From Doryteuthis pealeii (taxonomy: Eukaryota; Mollusca; Cephalopoda; Myopsida; Loliginidae), in NCBI GenBank assembly GCA_023376005.1, contig CM042151.1, positions 75,449,787-75,513,786 on the forward strand: a DNA stretch of 64,000 nt, in the 5' to 3' direction. A program made the position numbers and the translations under genes. The notes under the pieces are model-generated. The model worked only from the letters and a program-made list of their open reading frames with translations, ran no database searches and had not been told where the DNA came from. This document shows, piece after piece, positions 1-12,254 of this stretch (the first letter of the stretch is position 1; each line of letters begins with the position of its first letter).

Positions 1-140
1 ATGCTATGTGTTCAATTACGACAAGAAGGTTCCCGAGTCCGACAAGAAATATCTGAAGAAGGCCGGAGGGCATATCGGCCGAAATGTTGTACAGATAACA
101 ATGACGATGAGGAGAATAGTCTGAATAATACTAGTAATGT
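1..140. repeat. T element, 3' portion cut by window edge
   Basis: It contains the degenerate ~18 bp subrepeat around ACAAGAAGGTTCCCGAGT, then the right inverted end (AAGAAGGCCGGAGGGCA... GATGAGGAGAATAGTCTGAA). It closely resembles 59470-59640. Confidence 0.7.
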
Positions 141-754
141 TTTTACATTATCAGAAATAATTTTAGCAATTTTTTCTGTATAAATAACCTAATCTCAGTA
201 TACAGAATATAACAATATTTACATTTTTTCTTTTCTTTTTAAATAAAATTCTTTTGATAATAAGCTTGAAAATTTATTATTATATCATTTTTAACATTTT
301 TGGGTTAAGTATGAAGCCAAAACTGTTTCATTTATTTATTTGTGGAATTTATGCTTAAGAGGTTTCTTTTTAGTTGGCAATAAAGCCATAGGATTAGTAC
401 TGTTCTCTGTGTAGCTGTCTCTCTGCTCTGTGTTTCTATCTATCATTTATCTAATGTACAACTAGACAAAACGTGACACATTGGGTCACCCATTCAGCTC
501 TGGGTAGATAATTGAGATTAGGGAAAAGGGAGTTAGCAAAGCGAATAAAATTTTTAAAATAAATAAATACGACTCGACAAAACCTTAAAATCATTTTGTT
601 AGTTTCCTAAGAAAGGAAATGTTTGACCTCATTTAAGCTATGGGTTGTTGGTTGTGAAATTTAACATAGAAATACATTTCAAATTCATCCGGATCTCTCT
701 CTCTCTACTTCCAGACAAACTAACATTGTATAATGAGGAGGTAGTCAAGAGATA
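141..754. other. AT-rich stretch, no recognised feature
   Basis: No coding signal or recognised repeat. A short CT run lies at about 695-710. Confidence 0.5.
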
Positions 755-1003
755 CATAAAGTAAGTTGTTGTCATTGGGGCGGCCTAATGTCAGTTTCAG
801 CCAGACAACGAAGGACTCTACCCCTCTACCGTTAGACCAAGGAGATTATTTTTGCATCTAAGGTGGAGCGCCACACCTACCATAAGCTCCTCACTTTACT
901 GCACAGATCCCTGTGCTACTCATACACTGAGTTGGCAAGGGCCGGTAGCAAACCAAGAACCTTGTGATTCCTAGCCGAACACTCTACAGACTGAACTACA
1001 CTG
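755..1003 (-). repeat. S1 tRNA-derived SINE
   Basis: On the minus strand it has a degraded pol III A box (equivalent to TAGCTCAGTCGGTAGAG in better copies) and B box region, followed by the family body CTCATACACTGAGTTGGC...GCAGTAAAGTGAGGAGC and GGTCTAACGG...GGGTAGAGTCC. Confidence 0.75.
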
Positions 1004-1058
1004 GAGGGGAAGAAAGAGATAGACTCTGTGTTTATCTCTTTCTTCCCCTCCGGTGTAG
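996..1058. repeat. 26-bp hairpin at the head of the S1 SINE
   Basis: Arms 996-1021 and 1033-1058 pair with one mismatch around an 11 bp loop. The element's head (GGAGGGGAAGAAAGAG) has been duplicated in inverted orientation. Confidence 0.8.
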
Positions 1059-1254
1059 TAAAGTAAGAGATTGGTCGGTTTTTGACTTAATTGCAAATTA
1101 TGACTAATTAGAACCAATTAAAACAGAATTTTTTAAAAGCATAATTCAATCCTAAAAGTAAGGAATAATTTAGTATAATTTTGTGTCATTAAACTAAACA
1201 GTAGAAAAAGCCTTTTATAAAGCAAAAGTTGATTAACTCAGTTTTAGTATAATA

Positions 1255-1777
1255 ATAGATATCTCTGAATTTTTGACATGAGGCTTGATAATTTGGATTA
1301 TTTGGATTATTCGGACTATTGTCCTCATCTTCATTGTTATATACACAACATTTCGTCCAATGTGCTCTCTGGCCTTCTTCAGGTGTTTCTTGTCAAACTC
1401 GGGAACCCTCTCTTTGAACTCGGGAGCCTTGATAGAACTTTGAACCGAACCCTTTATTCAATCCATGGGGGTAGACTGTTCTCATTCTGTTAACCGGTAC
1501 AAGTGTTAACCTGTATTAAGTATTCTGTGTTATTATTGCCCTTGCCCTTGGCCAGGACTGAACCTGCAGCCCAGAGATGATTGTCACTTAGAACTGTATT
1601 AACCCAACACCTATATCCCATTGCGCCACATGTCCAAATGGACAACTTGACACATGGTTCAAAGTTCTGTGAACCACAAGAAACCCCTGAAGAAGGCCGG
1701 AGGGCACATCAGCTGAAACATTGTGTATATAACAATGAAGATGAGGACAATAGTTTGAATAATTTAAATAATACTAA
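1255..1777. mobile_element. T element, near full length
   Basis: The ends form a ~90-100 bp imperfect inverted repeat: about 1290-1392 (TTATTCGGACTATTGTCCTC...CTTCTTCAGG) against 1677-1775. Between them, on the minus strand, is a tRNA-like segment with a B-box-like CAGGTTCAGTCC at about 1555-1570. No coding capacity. Confidence 0.75.
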
Positions 1778-1795
1778 CTTTAAAGTAGTAATACA

Positions 1796-2140
1796 CCCTG
1801 TCAGCAGAGCTTAGAATACACCTACTGTATCCCATGCAGACAGGTAAGACACCCTCCCCACCAAAAAAGGGGGATGTATTGGGTATGACACTAAACTGTA
1901 TCTGATAGTGAGGCTTCATTTCTGGAAATCTATGGAGTATGGAGTACTTCTTCCTTGCCATTATTTCCAAGTCCACTCTAACCCAAAGCAATAGTAACTG
2001 TTAGGGTCATATCTATGGGTTAAAAATAGACTGTGTGCAAAGAAAAAATAAAAATATAAATGTACAATGAAAGCAATTCTATAACATCTAGGCATAAAAT
2101 AACCTGGGACAGATTGACATGCCATTAAAATCAATCATTT
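1796..2140 (+). mobile_element. B element, short copy
   Basis: Starts at the AGCAGAGCTTAGAATACACC head and contains GGTATGACACTAAACTG and AGTAACTGTTAGGGTC. It ends with the family tail GACATGCCATTAAAATCAATCA at about 2116-2139. Confidence 0.7.
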
Positions 2141-2496
2141 AAAATCGAAATGATAAAAAATAATTGTTTTTAGCAAGCCACATATTTTTGTCTTCATTCT
2201 CAAAATGCTTCTCATTTTAAAAATTCTTTACAGAAAGTTTTTCTGTATGCAGTACAGGTATTTTTTTTTTCTCTTATAAATTCATGTCCGGTATTTTATA
2301 AATTCATGTCCAATAGTTTTTATTAAGGTAAATTAAAACAAAAACACCAAATTTTCTTTAATTTCACTCAAATTTATTTTTGAAATGTTCTTAAATGAAG
2401 GTAAAAATGTAAATAAATATACTTTTACTTCATATATTAAATCTTTGATGTAAAATCCAGTAACATCTTTTTTTATATCAAAGATTTTTAGTAAAG

Positions 2497-2790
2497 GAAG
2501 CACGTGGTGTAATGGTTAAAGTCATGGGAAATGGACTTGTTGCTCCGAGTTCAAATCCTGGACGTGGTAATTGCATTTCACTTAGCGCTAATACCCTTGG
2601 GAAAGGTATAAATCCTACTCTCCCTCCAGTTATGGGTAAAATAGTAGGGCAGATTGGTCTCTTTAACCTTGGTTAGGCAACCGGTCTAGAAGAAAAACTC
2701 TGAATTCAAACCTGTTGAACTCCGCTTAAGAAATTGACCTTGTGTCACATCCTGCTCATGCGGGGAGGGGCTGGTAAATTGATATATATA
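2497..2790 (+). repeat. S2 tRNA-derived SINE, intact copy
   Basis: Head GTGGTGTAATGGTTAAAG (A-box-like) and CGAGTTCAAATCC (B box), then the family body (CACTTAGCGCTAATACCC, TTAACCTTGGTTAGGCAACC, CTCTGAATTCAAACC) and a (TA)n tail. Its 5' head is complete, in contrast to the copy at the palindrome centre. Confidence 0.8.
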
Positions 2791-3640
2791 TATATACATC
2801 AAAGTTGGTTTTTTTTTTCAAGGGCTTAGAGACTGTTTATAGTATCAAATATTTATTTAATTATTCCCTTATAATCATAAAAAGCAGTATTTCTTTCATA
2901 AAGTAAAAGATTCGACATATAAGTCAGAAATATCCTGTGCTATTCGCAGAATTCCGTCCCGGCCACCTGCCTTAAAAAACGCTAGGCGGTGCCAGCTCAA
3001 AAAACAACCCTTCCTAAATAAAATAAAAACCCCAAAAAAATGTTTTGATTTTTATTTGTAATTGATTGCCAAAAAAAAAAAAAAAAAAAAAAAAAATAAA
3101 TGAAATACCGAGAAAAAAAAAGATTTTTCAGTGGATTCAATGGGCGTTTTTTCGATAAATTTTTTTTAGTGGTTTGAAGGCATTAAAAGTAAGCCATATT
3201 TTTATCGATAAGTAAATGTAAATATTTAGCCCCCTCCCTTAAAATATTTTAAAGAGGGGGAGGGTTAAGATATTTACAATTACTTTTTGAAAAAAGACTG
3301 GTGGGGGGTAAAATATTGCATTAACTTTTCGGGAAAAAATGCCTTAAGTGCTTCAGCAAGCATCGCTTCAGCTAGGGACTTCATTCATAGAGTAGGTTGT
3401 TTTTGAGCTGGCACTGCCTAGCGTTTTTTAAGGCAGGAGGCCAGGATGGAAATTCTGCAAATAGCACCAATACTCCCTCGTCTCGAAAACAAAAAACAAA
3501 ACATGTAGTGGCTTGAGAGAATCCCCGGTCTGCTGATTTTTTTAGGTAAATTTGAGTAGATGATGCATCCTTTTATGGTGATTACACACTAACTACCAGA
3601 CATAAAAATGTATTAAAAAATATATGAAAAATTAATAAAA
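2515..3640 (+). repeat. Direct copy of the palindrome centre and inner right arm
   Basis: From GTTAAAGTCATGG onward this matches 18783-19908 in the same orientation, with only small indels. Unlike 18783, here the SINE head is intact upstream (2497-2514) and joined to unrelated unique DNA (1-2496). It looks like the un-inverted version of the locus. The last ~10 bases before the gap no longer match. Confidence 0.88.
2940..3475. mobile_element. F foldback element
   Basis: Inverted ends of ~70-100 bp: GGCCACCTGCCTTAAAAAACGC...GAGCTC-type sequence at 2960-3010 pairs with 3395-3460. The interior has A-rich runs and TATCGATAAGTAAATGTAAA blocks. No ORF. Confidence 0.7.
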
Positions 3641-3652
3641 TCTAATCTCCTT

Positions 3653-3752
3653 NNNNNNNNNNNNNNNNNNNNNNNNNNNNNNNNNNNNNNNNNNNNNNNN
3701 NNNNNNNNNNNNNNNNNNNNNNNNNNNNNNNNNNNNNNNNNNNNNNNNNNNN
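3653..3752. other. Assembly gap of exactly 100 N
   Basis: This is a conventional fixed-size scaffold gap. The sequence on its left is a copy of the palindrome centre; the sequence on its right is the outer end of the palindrome's left arm. The join is therefore not supported by continuous sequence. Confidence 0.99.
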
Positions 3753-4319
3753 GGTGTCGTATTAGTCTATTAAAATAGCTTAATTTTTATACAATAAATT
3801 TTATTTTGTTCTTTAAAAAATTAACATGAATAAAGTTATTCAATACTTTAATTGCTTACTTTAATAAATATGAAAATTATTAAATGGTCTAGAAAATAAA
3901 TAAAACGAACATTATACATTGATATTCATTCTTCCATTGTACGACATTTTTTAATAAATTTATTTATCGAAATGAATTTTAAAGAATTTATTTTTCTACA
4001 GAATTGAATTGAATTAAAAATTAGTTATTGACATTGAATTTCTAACTCCCACCACCTCACAGCAATATTTTCAAAAAATGTATTTTTGCATTTTCTTTTG
4101 CAAGTGGGCTATAAGTTGACAGTGACACTTGTATGTTTATAATTAAAACTGGTTAGTCATAATTCTTTTTCCCTTTCTTTTAGTTAAAAAATGATTTTTT
4201 AGAGTATGTGTTCAATGGCTTGTAGATAAAAGAAATTAATGATAGGCAATTATCATCTTTGTTCTGTTATGTAAAAAAAAAGGGATTTTTAAAGACGTTA
4301 GATCGTTATTGTGAGCCCT

Positions 4320-4560
4320 CATTGGCATACATATTGTAATCATGCGGCCTCATGGCATACATATGAAAGTCCATGTGGCTCTATGACATACATATGAAAG
4401 TCCATGGTGGCCCTCATGAATCATATGACAAAATCCATGTGCGTCCTATGACATCCATATTAAACCATGTGGCCCTCATGACATCCATATGTTTAAACCA
4501 TGTGGCCCTCATACATATCATATGTAAACCATGTGGCCCTCATACATACATATGTATAAC
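4320..4560. repeat. ~31 bp minisatellite, left-arm copy
   Basis: Degenerate tandem units built on CATATG(N)AA(A)CCATGTGGCCCTCATGACAT. The mirror is at 33690-33950. The right copy is more regular; several units here carry small deletions. Confidence 0.8.
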
Positions 4561-4744
4561 CATGTTGGGTCCTGGGGGCTACTTGTTTGACATGGCCTGG
4601 TCTAGACCTTGGATGTAGCCTTACCATATTTACTTGATATTCCAAAAGCATACTAAAACCCCAGCCACTGATAATAATATAAACAAAATCACACCGCATA
4701 ATTCTCAAATTCTAGTTAGTCTGACCTAACAATGTTTCCACATT

Positions 4745-4910
4745 GCATAGTTTAATACTAAACAAAGGCTTTTAGTTAAAATAATGAAACTTTATGTAAA
4801 CTATGTTTACTATTATAATATTTTCTACGTAATTAAATTCACAGGTTCATAAATTAGTAAAAACTTTAAGTAAAAACATTCTCACACTAACAATAGCCGT
4901 TTGTTGATAT
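4745..4910. mobile_element. M foldback MITE, left-arm copy
   Basis: AAAGGCTTTTAGTTAAAATAATG at one end and an inverted TTAAG...AACAATAGCCG end at the other. Mirror at 33365-33540. Confidence 0.6.
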
Positions 4911-5007
4911 AGGCTAAGCAAGGGAACACTTTGCTTTGTTGGTGGGTGGTGGATTTACGCATTTTTTTTTAACCACATTTTTTTTTAATCTACTTAACCT
5001 CAATTAG

Positions 5008-5452
5008 ATGTGACCCTAACAGGTACTATTCACTCCAGGTCAGAGTGGATCTGAGAGTAATGGCAATGAAGTCGGTACACATACACCCAGACGCTCAAGA
5101 ATTGGAACATTCACCGCTATATGTATTTACCATCATACCAAAGACCTAAGACCTCAGCTACTGCCTTCCTCATGCACAATATACAATAAAAGGTTGGAGT
5201 TTGCCATAGGACAATCATATAGGCTCTAGGGTTTGATGTGACCGCTAATTGGATCAGAGGGGGCCTATCCGACTGACCATCTAGCTTAAGTAAGAGCCAA
5301 AGTGGTGTTTGCAGTCATGGACTACTCAGCACCAGGATTCCATCCTTAAGCATCACGGGTCGCCACAACGACAACAGGTGGCCCCAATTAGGGGGATTTT
5401 TAACTTCTCTCATAAGTACAGTCAGGCTTATTCTACAGCCCTACCAACAGGG
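5008..5452 (-). mobile_element. A element, left-arm copy (mirror of 32830-33300)
   Basis: Reads inward from the GACCCTAACAGGTACTA block to the CTGTTGGTAGGGC head. Tail missing. Confidence 0.75.
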
Positions 5453-6059
5453 TGAGAGACACTTTGGATTCGAAATTAAAGCAAGATTTACGGCCTAAGG
5501 AAAAAAAACCCCCCCAAAAGGGGGTGAGCTTCAACTATGTTTCAAAATACATATCTTGTGTAATGAATGAAACCCTTGTTTTATTGGTGAAAAATTGGGC
5601 TTTAAAAACTTATTCATTGAGACCAAGGATATACAAAGTTAAAATTATATACAAAAGACATAGTGTGTGTGTGTGTATTCCACTCGAAATACTAAAGGTG
5701 AATTAATCAAGATTGCTAGGCAGATTGACAAGCACTTGGCCTAAATCCTCCTGGCTTAGATGACAAAACATTAGCCAGCTGTCATCTCAATATATTATCA
5801 CACTGAGAGTGAACTAAATTTTGTTTTCAAAATGTCTTCAAAAAGGATCAATTTCACACAATGTTTAAAGCATAAATTGCATTGCTGTCTTTTTAAACAG
5901 GAAATGATTGATTAATTGATTTTAATGACAAGCACCTGCTAGGGTTTATTTTATGACTAAACGTTAGTGAATACATTCACTGTATGTTCACATATGCTAC
6001 ATTTTTTTGGTGCAGTCATTCTTAAGAGATTTTTTTTTTTGCACACAGTCCTATTGAAT

Positions 6060-6400
6060 GCAAATAATTTTAACCATTTTGTTATTTGACCCATAAAGGG
6101 ACCCTAACATAGGTACTACCCTCGGGCCAGAGTATACCTGGAGCAATGGCCTAATGAAGGGTACTCCACACTCCCCGAGCTCCAAAACTGGAGGTCACCA
6201 TGATATGCAATTTTAGTGTCATACAAAGGACCCCTCTGCAAGGATTACAGTCAACATATTCTACGCTCCAACCTACAGGAAGTCTGAGCATATCCAGAAT
6301 CCATCATCTACAATTCAGAAACTTGCACACATTCCATGTGACAGGTTGTTTGTTATTTTTTGTTTTGTTTTTTATGGCATATCAACCTCAGAGGTCCATT
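6060..6400 (-). mobile_element. B element, short left-arm copy (mirror of about 31960-32240)
   Basis: Contains ACCCTAACATAGGTACTACC and CCCCTCTGCAAGGATTACAG on the plus strand. Confidence 0.65.
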
Positions 6401-6860
6401 TAATATAATAAGGTTTTGAAAATAAATTTATTCTTACTGGATACTCAATTTTTTTTAATACACATTTTCTATTTAATTCCAAAGATGGACCTAACAGGTA
6501 CTACCACTCCAGGTCAGTGCCCTCCACATTCTGCAGACCCCAGAACTGGAACATCACCATCAGTTAGATTTAACGTCATACCCAGGACAAGGACCCTCAG
6601 CCACCACCTTCTAGCACCCATATGATTGAAAAGGGTTTGGAAGCTTGCCATAAGGGCAGAGGGCTGGACACTCATATAGGTGCTAGACTTTACATGGACC
6701 AGCCGATTGATCAGAGGTGCCTCTCAGACCGCCATCTAGCCTAAGTAAGGGTCAAAGTGGGGTGTTGCATGTCATGGGACTGCTTCAGCCCACCAGGATT
6801 CCATTCTTAAGCATTATGGGTCCCCACCATTGCCAACAGGTGGGCCCCATTGGAGGGGGG
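6350..6860 (-). mobile_element. A element, left-arm copy (mirror of 31420-31945)
   Basis: Tail TTTGTTTTGTTTTTTATGGC on the plus strand, then the whole A body to GGGGGGGTCTTG at about 6855. Confidence 0.75.
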
Positions 6861-7079
6861 GGGTCTTGTTTTTATATATATGATTTGTTTACAGAAATGA
6901 TTTTCAAAAACTTCATGAGAATAAATTGGTAAAATAATTTTCATTAACTTCATCTGTATTAATAAATAATTCTAGCACCCTATGATAAAAGGGTTGGGTG
7001 TTTTGATCGGATGGGGCCTCTCCAACCATCCATCAAGTGGAGTGTTGCATGGCCAACAGGTAGCCTATTGGAGAGGTTG

Positions 7080-7645
7080 GTTGGTTGGATGTAAACTTTT
7101 GGGTTTTATTTTATGCGAAGACATTCTTTTTCTTATTCTAATTATTGGATATTCAAATTTTTTTTAATTTATTTTTTTTCTATCTAACAAGATTGGACCC
7201 TAACTGGTACACGACTACCACTCCAGGTCAGGGTGGATCTTGGAGTAAATAGCAATGAAGGAGTACTCCATACTCCCAGAGCCCCGAATTGGAACTTCAC
7301 TAATAGATGAAGTTTAGTGTATTACCCAGAACTTAAGCCCCCACAGCAACTGCCTTCTAGCACATGATAAAAGGGTTGGGTTATCATAAAAGCAATGGGG
7401 TGGGACAATCATTAAGGTGCTAAATCTTGAAGTGGCAGCCAGTGGAAGTGCCTCCAATCACCCATCTTGCCCAAGTAAGGCTAAAATGGGGGTGTTGCAT
7501 ATTGGGGACCATGTAACCAACCGTGCAAATTATTCCATCCGGGCACTACAGAACACCACCTACAGCCAACAGTGGCCCATGGGGGGGGGGTCTTAGCCCT
7601 CTGCAGAGGTTCAATCACCATATCCTACAGCCCCAACCGACAAGG
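7080..7645 (-). mobile_element. A element, left-arm copy (mirror of 30625-31200)
   Basis: GGTTGGTTGGATGTAAAC tail side, then body; head CCTTGTCGGTTGGGGC on the minus strand. A further A fragment at 6980-7070 is mirrored at 31200-31330. Confidence 0.75.
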
Positions 7646-8394
7646 CAGAGGCCTGGCTTAGATGGAAGTAATAATCACATAAGGTTTATAATTTAAAACA
7701 TATAGAATGCATAAATAATTTTTTTTAAAATGGAATCATGAGCTCTAGTGCGCATAAAAAGTTGATTTCAACAAAATTTGCTTTTTTTTTCCCCTATACT
7801 ATTTAAATCATGTCTTTCCTTCTTGAGAACAAGAACAATTGTTTAACAGACTTTTTTTTATGATCATATCATTGTTAACAAAAGCATGTTCCATCATACA
7901 ATTCTAAACATAATAGATGAATTTATTGTTTCTAACTTTGGGAAGTCATTAACATACCAACTATTGTCAGGTCAGTTGACCCCTTTGCATTTATGATATC
8001 ATTAACAACAATGTTTCAGAAGTTCTTTAGCTGTATAATCCACGAGAAAGGAAAAAAAAGAGACAGAACAAATGGTCCCCAATATATCAATCACACCAAG
8101 CTTTCTTTTGTTCTTTAAAACTTACTTTACACACTTTAAACTATTGTCCTCATTTTGTTAGTTAAATTCATGTTTAGACAACTGTCCCCTACTCTCTTCT
8201 GGTGGCTTGTCAGTTACCTTCACAGAATTTCAACCAATCTCTTTCTTAATATTTAATTGTCCATTCATTGGAATGTCTCGTATCAGTATTTCCCCTTGTC
8301 ATGTTGCTTTGTTTTCTGCCAAACCTGGGATTGAACTTACAACTTCCAGTTAGACTCCAACTAAATCTATCACCCCATGCTTTTAACCACTATG

Positions 8395-8750
8395 TCAGAG
8401 GTTGCCCAATCTTTTTAAATGCAAGGGCCACAAAAGTTCAACTCGGGAAGGTCTAGCACTTTTTGATTGGACTTAGAATATACTGTCTCCTCTGTAAAAG
8501 GGATAAGACAATCCCCCCCACCAAAAAAATTTCCATCCTCAGGCATTACAGGTCACCACCCAGATCCACAGGTGTCCCCATGGTGGGGGGGTCTTACTCC
8601 TCTACAAGGTGCAGAGGCCCCCCAACGTTTTCAATGCAAGGGCCACAAAGCTCAACTCCAGAAGTCTAGCACTTTGTGGGGCTTAGAATTACTGTCTCCC
8701 CTGCAAAAGGATAAGACCCCCCCCCTCCCCACCAAAAAAAAAATCTGATC
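8395..8750. repeat. Repeat with hAT-like end and internal duplication
   Basis: CAGAGGTTGCCCAATCTTTTT and GGGCCACAAA resemble the ends of hAT-superfamily elements. The unit GGGATAAGAC...CCACCAAAAAAA is present twice (8500-8530 and 8705-8745), with a GGGGGGGTCTTACTCCTCTA segment between. Mirror at 29530-29890. The class is a guess. Confidence 0.45.
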
Positions 8751-8877
8751 TTAAATAAAATAAACAGTAATTCTTTCAAGCTATAGCTGTGTTTAGTCAA
8801 TTGTATTGGTTGCATTCACTTTAATATATCGAACGCCTGGCGAAGATGCTCAATGGCAACAATACAAGGATTCTGCA

Positions 8878-9475
8878 TGTTGTTTTGATTTTGTTTTGTT
8901 TGTTTTGTTTTACGCATATCAACCTCAGTGGTCATTTAATGCCGATAAGTTTTGAAATAAATCAATTCTTAATGGATAATACAATTTTTTTATAAAACAT
9001 TTTCTATTTAACCCATAGATGGGACCCTAACGGTACTACCACGCCGAGTCAGAGTGGACCGGGAGCAATGGTGATGAAGGGGTGCTCCACATTCCCCCCA
9101 ACCTCCAAACTTGGACCTCACCATCAGATAGAGTTTAAGTCATTCCCAGGACATGTAGACCCTCAGTCACCGCCTTCTGGCACCCATATGATAAAAAGGG
9201 TTTGGGGCTTCCATAAGGGCAATAGGGTTGGGAAAATCATATAGGTGCTAGGGGCTTGACGTGACCAGCTGATTGATCGGAGGGGGCCTCTCCGACCGCC
9301 GTCTAGCCCAAGATAGGGCCAAAGTGGAGTATTGCATGTCATGAATTGCTTCACCTGGGCTCTATCCTTAAGCATCACGGGGTCGCCACCACGGCCAACA
9401 GGTGCCCATTGGGGGAGTCTTACCCCTCTGAAAAGTTGCAGTCGGTGCATTCTAACGCCCAGCCGACAGGGCGAT
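8878..9475 (-). mobile_element. A element, left-arm copy (mirror of 28785-29395)
   Basis: Near full length. It has lost several bases relative to the right copy (for example in the CACCTGGG region near 9350). Confidence 0.85.
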
Positions 9476-10544
9476 GTTGTTTGAACAAATTCTGGAAACA
9501 GACTCTACAAAACAGCAGTTTGCACTTTCTCAGCCACCAAAAATCTGATGGCAGGCCTCTGTTCAACCTGGAGCATTGTTTGATTGCCACCATTTTAAAT
9601 AGCCTCAAAACACATTTTTGCTATAAACCAATTCCAAACAATGCAGAGTTTACATTTATGGAAAAAAATTCTGAATTTTTGTTCTTTTTTTTTTGCTTTT
9701 TATTTTTAAAAATTCTCTGTATTTATTGAACAATCCTCAATACTCTAGTAATGATCTACTTTATGTAATGAATAATCCCTAATCTTTAACCACAAAATGA
9801 TATTTGGATATTCCATGTTAAATCATCTAGAAAAAAGTAAAATTGTCACCCACCACTTCAATTTTCTGAAATGTACAATTTTAGATTATGTTAAAGTTAG
9901 ACACTCTCCAAAATTGAGCTTCCAATTCCAAAAATTGCCGGAGTTATGCCAATTTTTAGCTCTCCAAATTTGAGGGGGGGGGGGACAAAAAATGGTGACT
10001 TTTTGTAAATCTATTTTTGTCTGTAAAATGAGTTCTAGAGCTTCTCTACTACTAAAAATTGGTTTATAAAAGAATTTTTGCACGAGGAATCCAAAAATGT
10101 TATCATAGAAGTCTTAAATTTAACCAGATTTAAGTTATTGGTGATTTCTAATTTTTTTGATAGCAAGACCAATATCCCATTGTGGCACTGCATCAATGAC
10201 AAAATTTTATTATTATTATTATTATTTCACATATATTGAACATTATTTGTACCAAAAAGATAGTTTGGTTTTTGCTCAGAACGAAGCTACAACATCAGTT
10301 AAAATTTGCAAATCAGAAATCATTAATGGTGGGTGACATGGCCTGGATGATTTCACATGGAATTACCCATTTTTATCATTTATTGCATGTAATGAACTCT
10401 AACTTTTGTCTACATAAATATTTCTTCGACATGCAATGACATAAAGAGAAAACATTCAAATACTTATTTAAACTACTGTAATACAAGCAAAAATCAGTGC
10501 GATACCATAAATAAACAATGTAGTCTAGACCTTAGTGTAACCTA

Positions 10545-10670
10545 CCATGTTTACTAAACAAGGCTTTTAGTTAAGATAATGAAGCTTTTACCTAATTTTA
10601 TTATATGCACAGATGTTATAAATAGTAAACTATCTTAACTAAAAACTTTATTGTCTTAACTAATAATGGT
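10545..10670. mobile_element. M foldback MITE, left-arm copy
   Basis: AAGGCTTTTAGTTAAGATAATG against TTATTGTCTTAACTAATAATGG. Mirror at 27600-27715. Confidence 0.6.
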
Positions 10671-10671
10671 T

Positions 10672-10810
10672 TCCCATCATGGTGTAATGGTTAATAAGCT
10701 AGTCTCGCAGATCCGTTAGAACTGAATCGCGAGTTTGATCCTTGTTGGATGCTGCATACTTGTGACCTTGTGTCAAATCCTACCCATGGTGAATGGGTTG
10801 AATAAATAAT
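10672..10810 (+). repeat. S3 tRNA-like SINE, left-arm copy
   Basis: CATCATGGTGTAATGGTTAATAAG (A-box-like) and CGCGAGTTTGATCCTTG (B-box-like), tRNA spacing. Mirror at 27470-27598 on the minus strand. Confidence 0.6.
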
Positions 10811-11104
10811 TTTTTTTCATCTTAGCATAGGCTATGTGTGGGTCACTTTGGATCAAAGTTATGGTAAGGTTACGCGTAGAAACAAGGTAAGCTTCAATGT
10901 TTCAAAAACATATCTCATGTAATGAATAACCCCTTATTTTTTAGGTGAAAAATTATTTTGTTTTGTTTTACAGCATGTTTTTTGTTATTTAAAGCCAAAT
11001 CAAGTCATTTTGATATACAAAGGACTCGGGTTGCATACAGTACCTGTTATTGCTTAAGTGATCACTCTATCAAGAATTAAACAGGTTTATCACTACTTAA
11101 CTTT

Positions 11105-11520
11105 GGTGTAGATGAGACCCTAACAGGTACTACCACTCTGGGTCAAAGAGGACCTGGGAGTAATGTTGATGAAAGGGTACTCTACATTCCCCGGAGTTCC
11201 AGAATTAGACTGTCACCACTGGATGCAGTTTAATGTCATACCCAGGACATTAAGACCCTCAGCCACTGCCTACTAGCACATAGATCATAAAAACGGTTAG
11301 GGATTTGCCATAAGGGCAACAGGGTCGAGACAATAATATATGTGACTACCTATCTAGACTTAGTAGGGTCCAAAGCAGAGTGTTGCAATGTCATAAACTG
11401 CTTAGCCACCAGGATTCCGTCCTTAAGCATCACATGTCACCCATAGCTAACAAGTGGCCCCATTGGGGGGAATTTTACCCCTCTGCAGAGGTGTAATCTA
11501 CTACCCAGCCAACAGTATCT
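11105..11520 (-). mobile_element. A element, left-arm copy (mirror of 26730-27170)
   Basis: GAGACCCTAACAGGTACTACC to the CTGTTGGCTGGGTAGTAG head on the minus strand. Lacks the tail. Confidence 0.7.
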
Positions 11521-11794
11521 GAAGTTGATAAACCAATATTTGAATAACACAAAAAAAAAAAATATTGATTATGTAAATGCACTTGATTACTCAAATAATA
11601 ATTTTGAATCTCCTATAGAGGGGCTTTTGAGTTTTGATTTCAGACAGCTTATTGAACAAATGTTTCTTTTTAAATGAATTTGATCACTTTCTTTGTCCTC
11701 CCTTTTTAAGTGTTTTTTTTTTTTTTTTCTTAAATTCAATTTTCTAAATTTGTATTTTATTTTTTTACAAGTGGAACTCTGCAGCATTACTTGG

Positions 11795-12176
11795 GATTTA
11801 AAAAATTAAAAACAATAAATTACTTATTTATATTTACATATAGATTAATAAAAATTCATCTTTGATAAATTTGCTTTTATTCTCTTATTCTATATATACT
11901 CTTGCTTTTAAGTTGTTTATTTTTATTATTATTGTTTGTATTTTTTATTTGCTTTTTTGTTGTGTTTTATCTTTTATCTATTTATTTTATTTTTCAATCC
12001 TTTTTGAAATTAATTTATAATATATTAATTTATAGCCTTATTATATCTATACAATGGAAAAAGTTTTGGACAAAAATAGGGTGTGAATTATACCGAACTT
12101 TGATCTTTGCTGGTCTCCATCAATTCACCTTTATAAAAGGACATAGGTTTTGTCATTATACAAACAGACATACAGA

Positions 12177-12223
<47 letters not shown>

Positions 12224-12245
12224 ATAATAATTATCATTTGTTTTA
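11795..12245. mobile_element. H2 Helitron-like element, left-arm copy without nested H1
   Basis: Mirror of 25565-26460 minus the 468 bp H1 insertion. The uninterrupted (empty) site reads, on the minus strand, ATTAATCTATA|TGTAAATATAAATAAG near 11845-11855. A (TA)n run at 12183-12220 lies at one end. Confidence 0.6.
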
Positions 12246-12254
12246 ATTTTTTTT

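Noticed and set aside
9346..9729. 127-residue plus-strand open frame
   Set aside because: Reads through the antisense of an A element into A/T-rich sequence; the mirror copy has a different frame.
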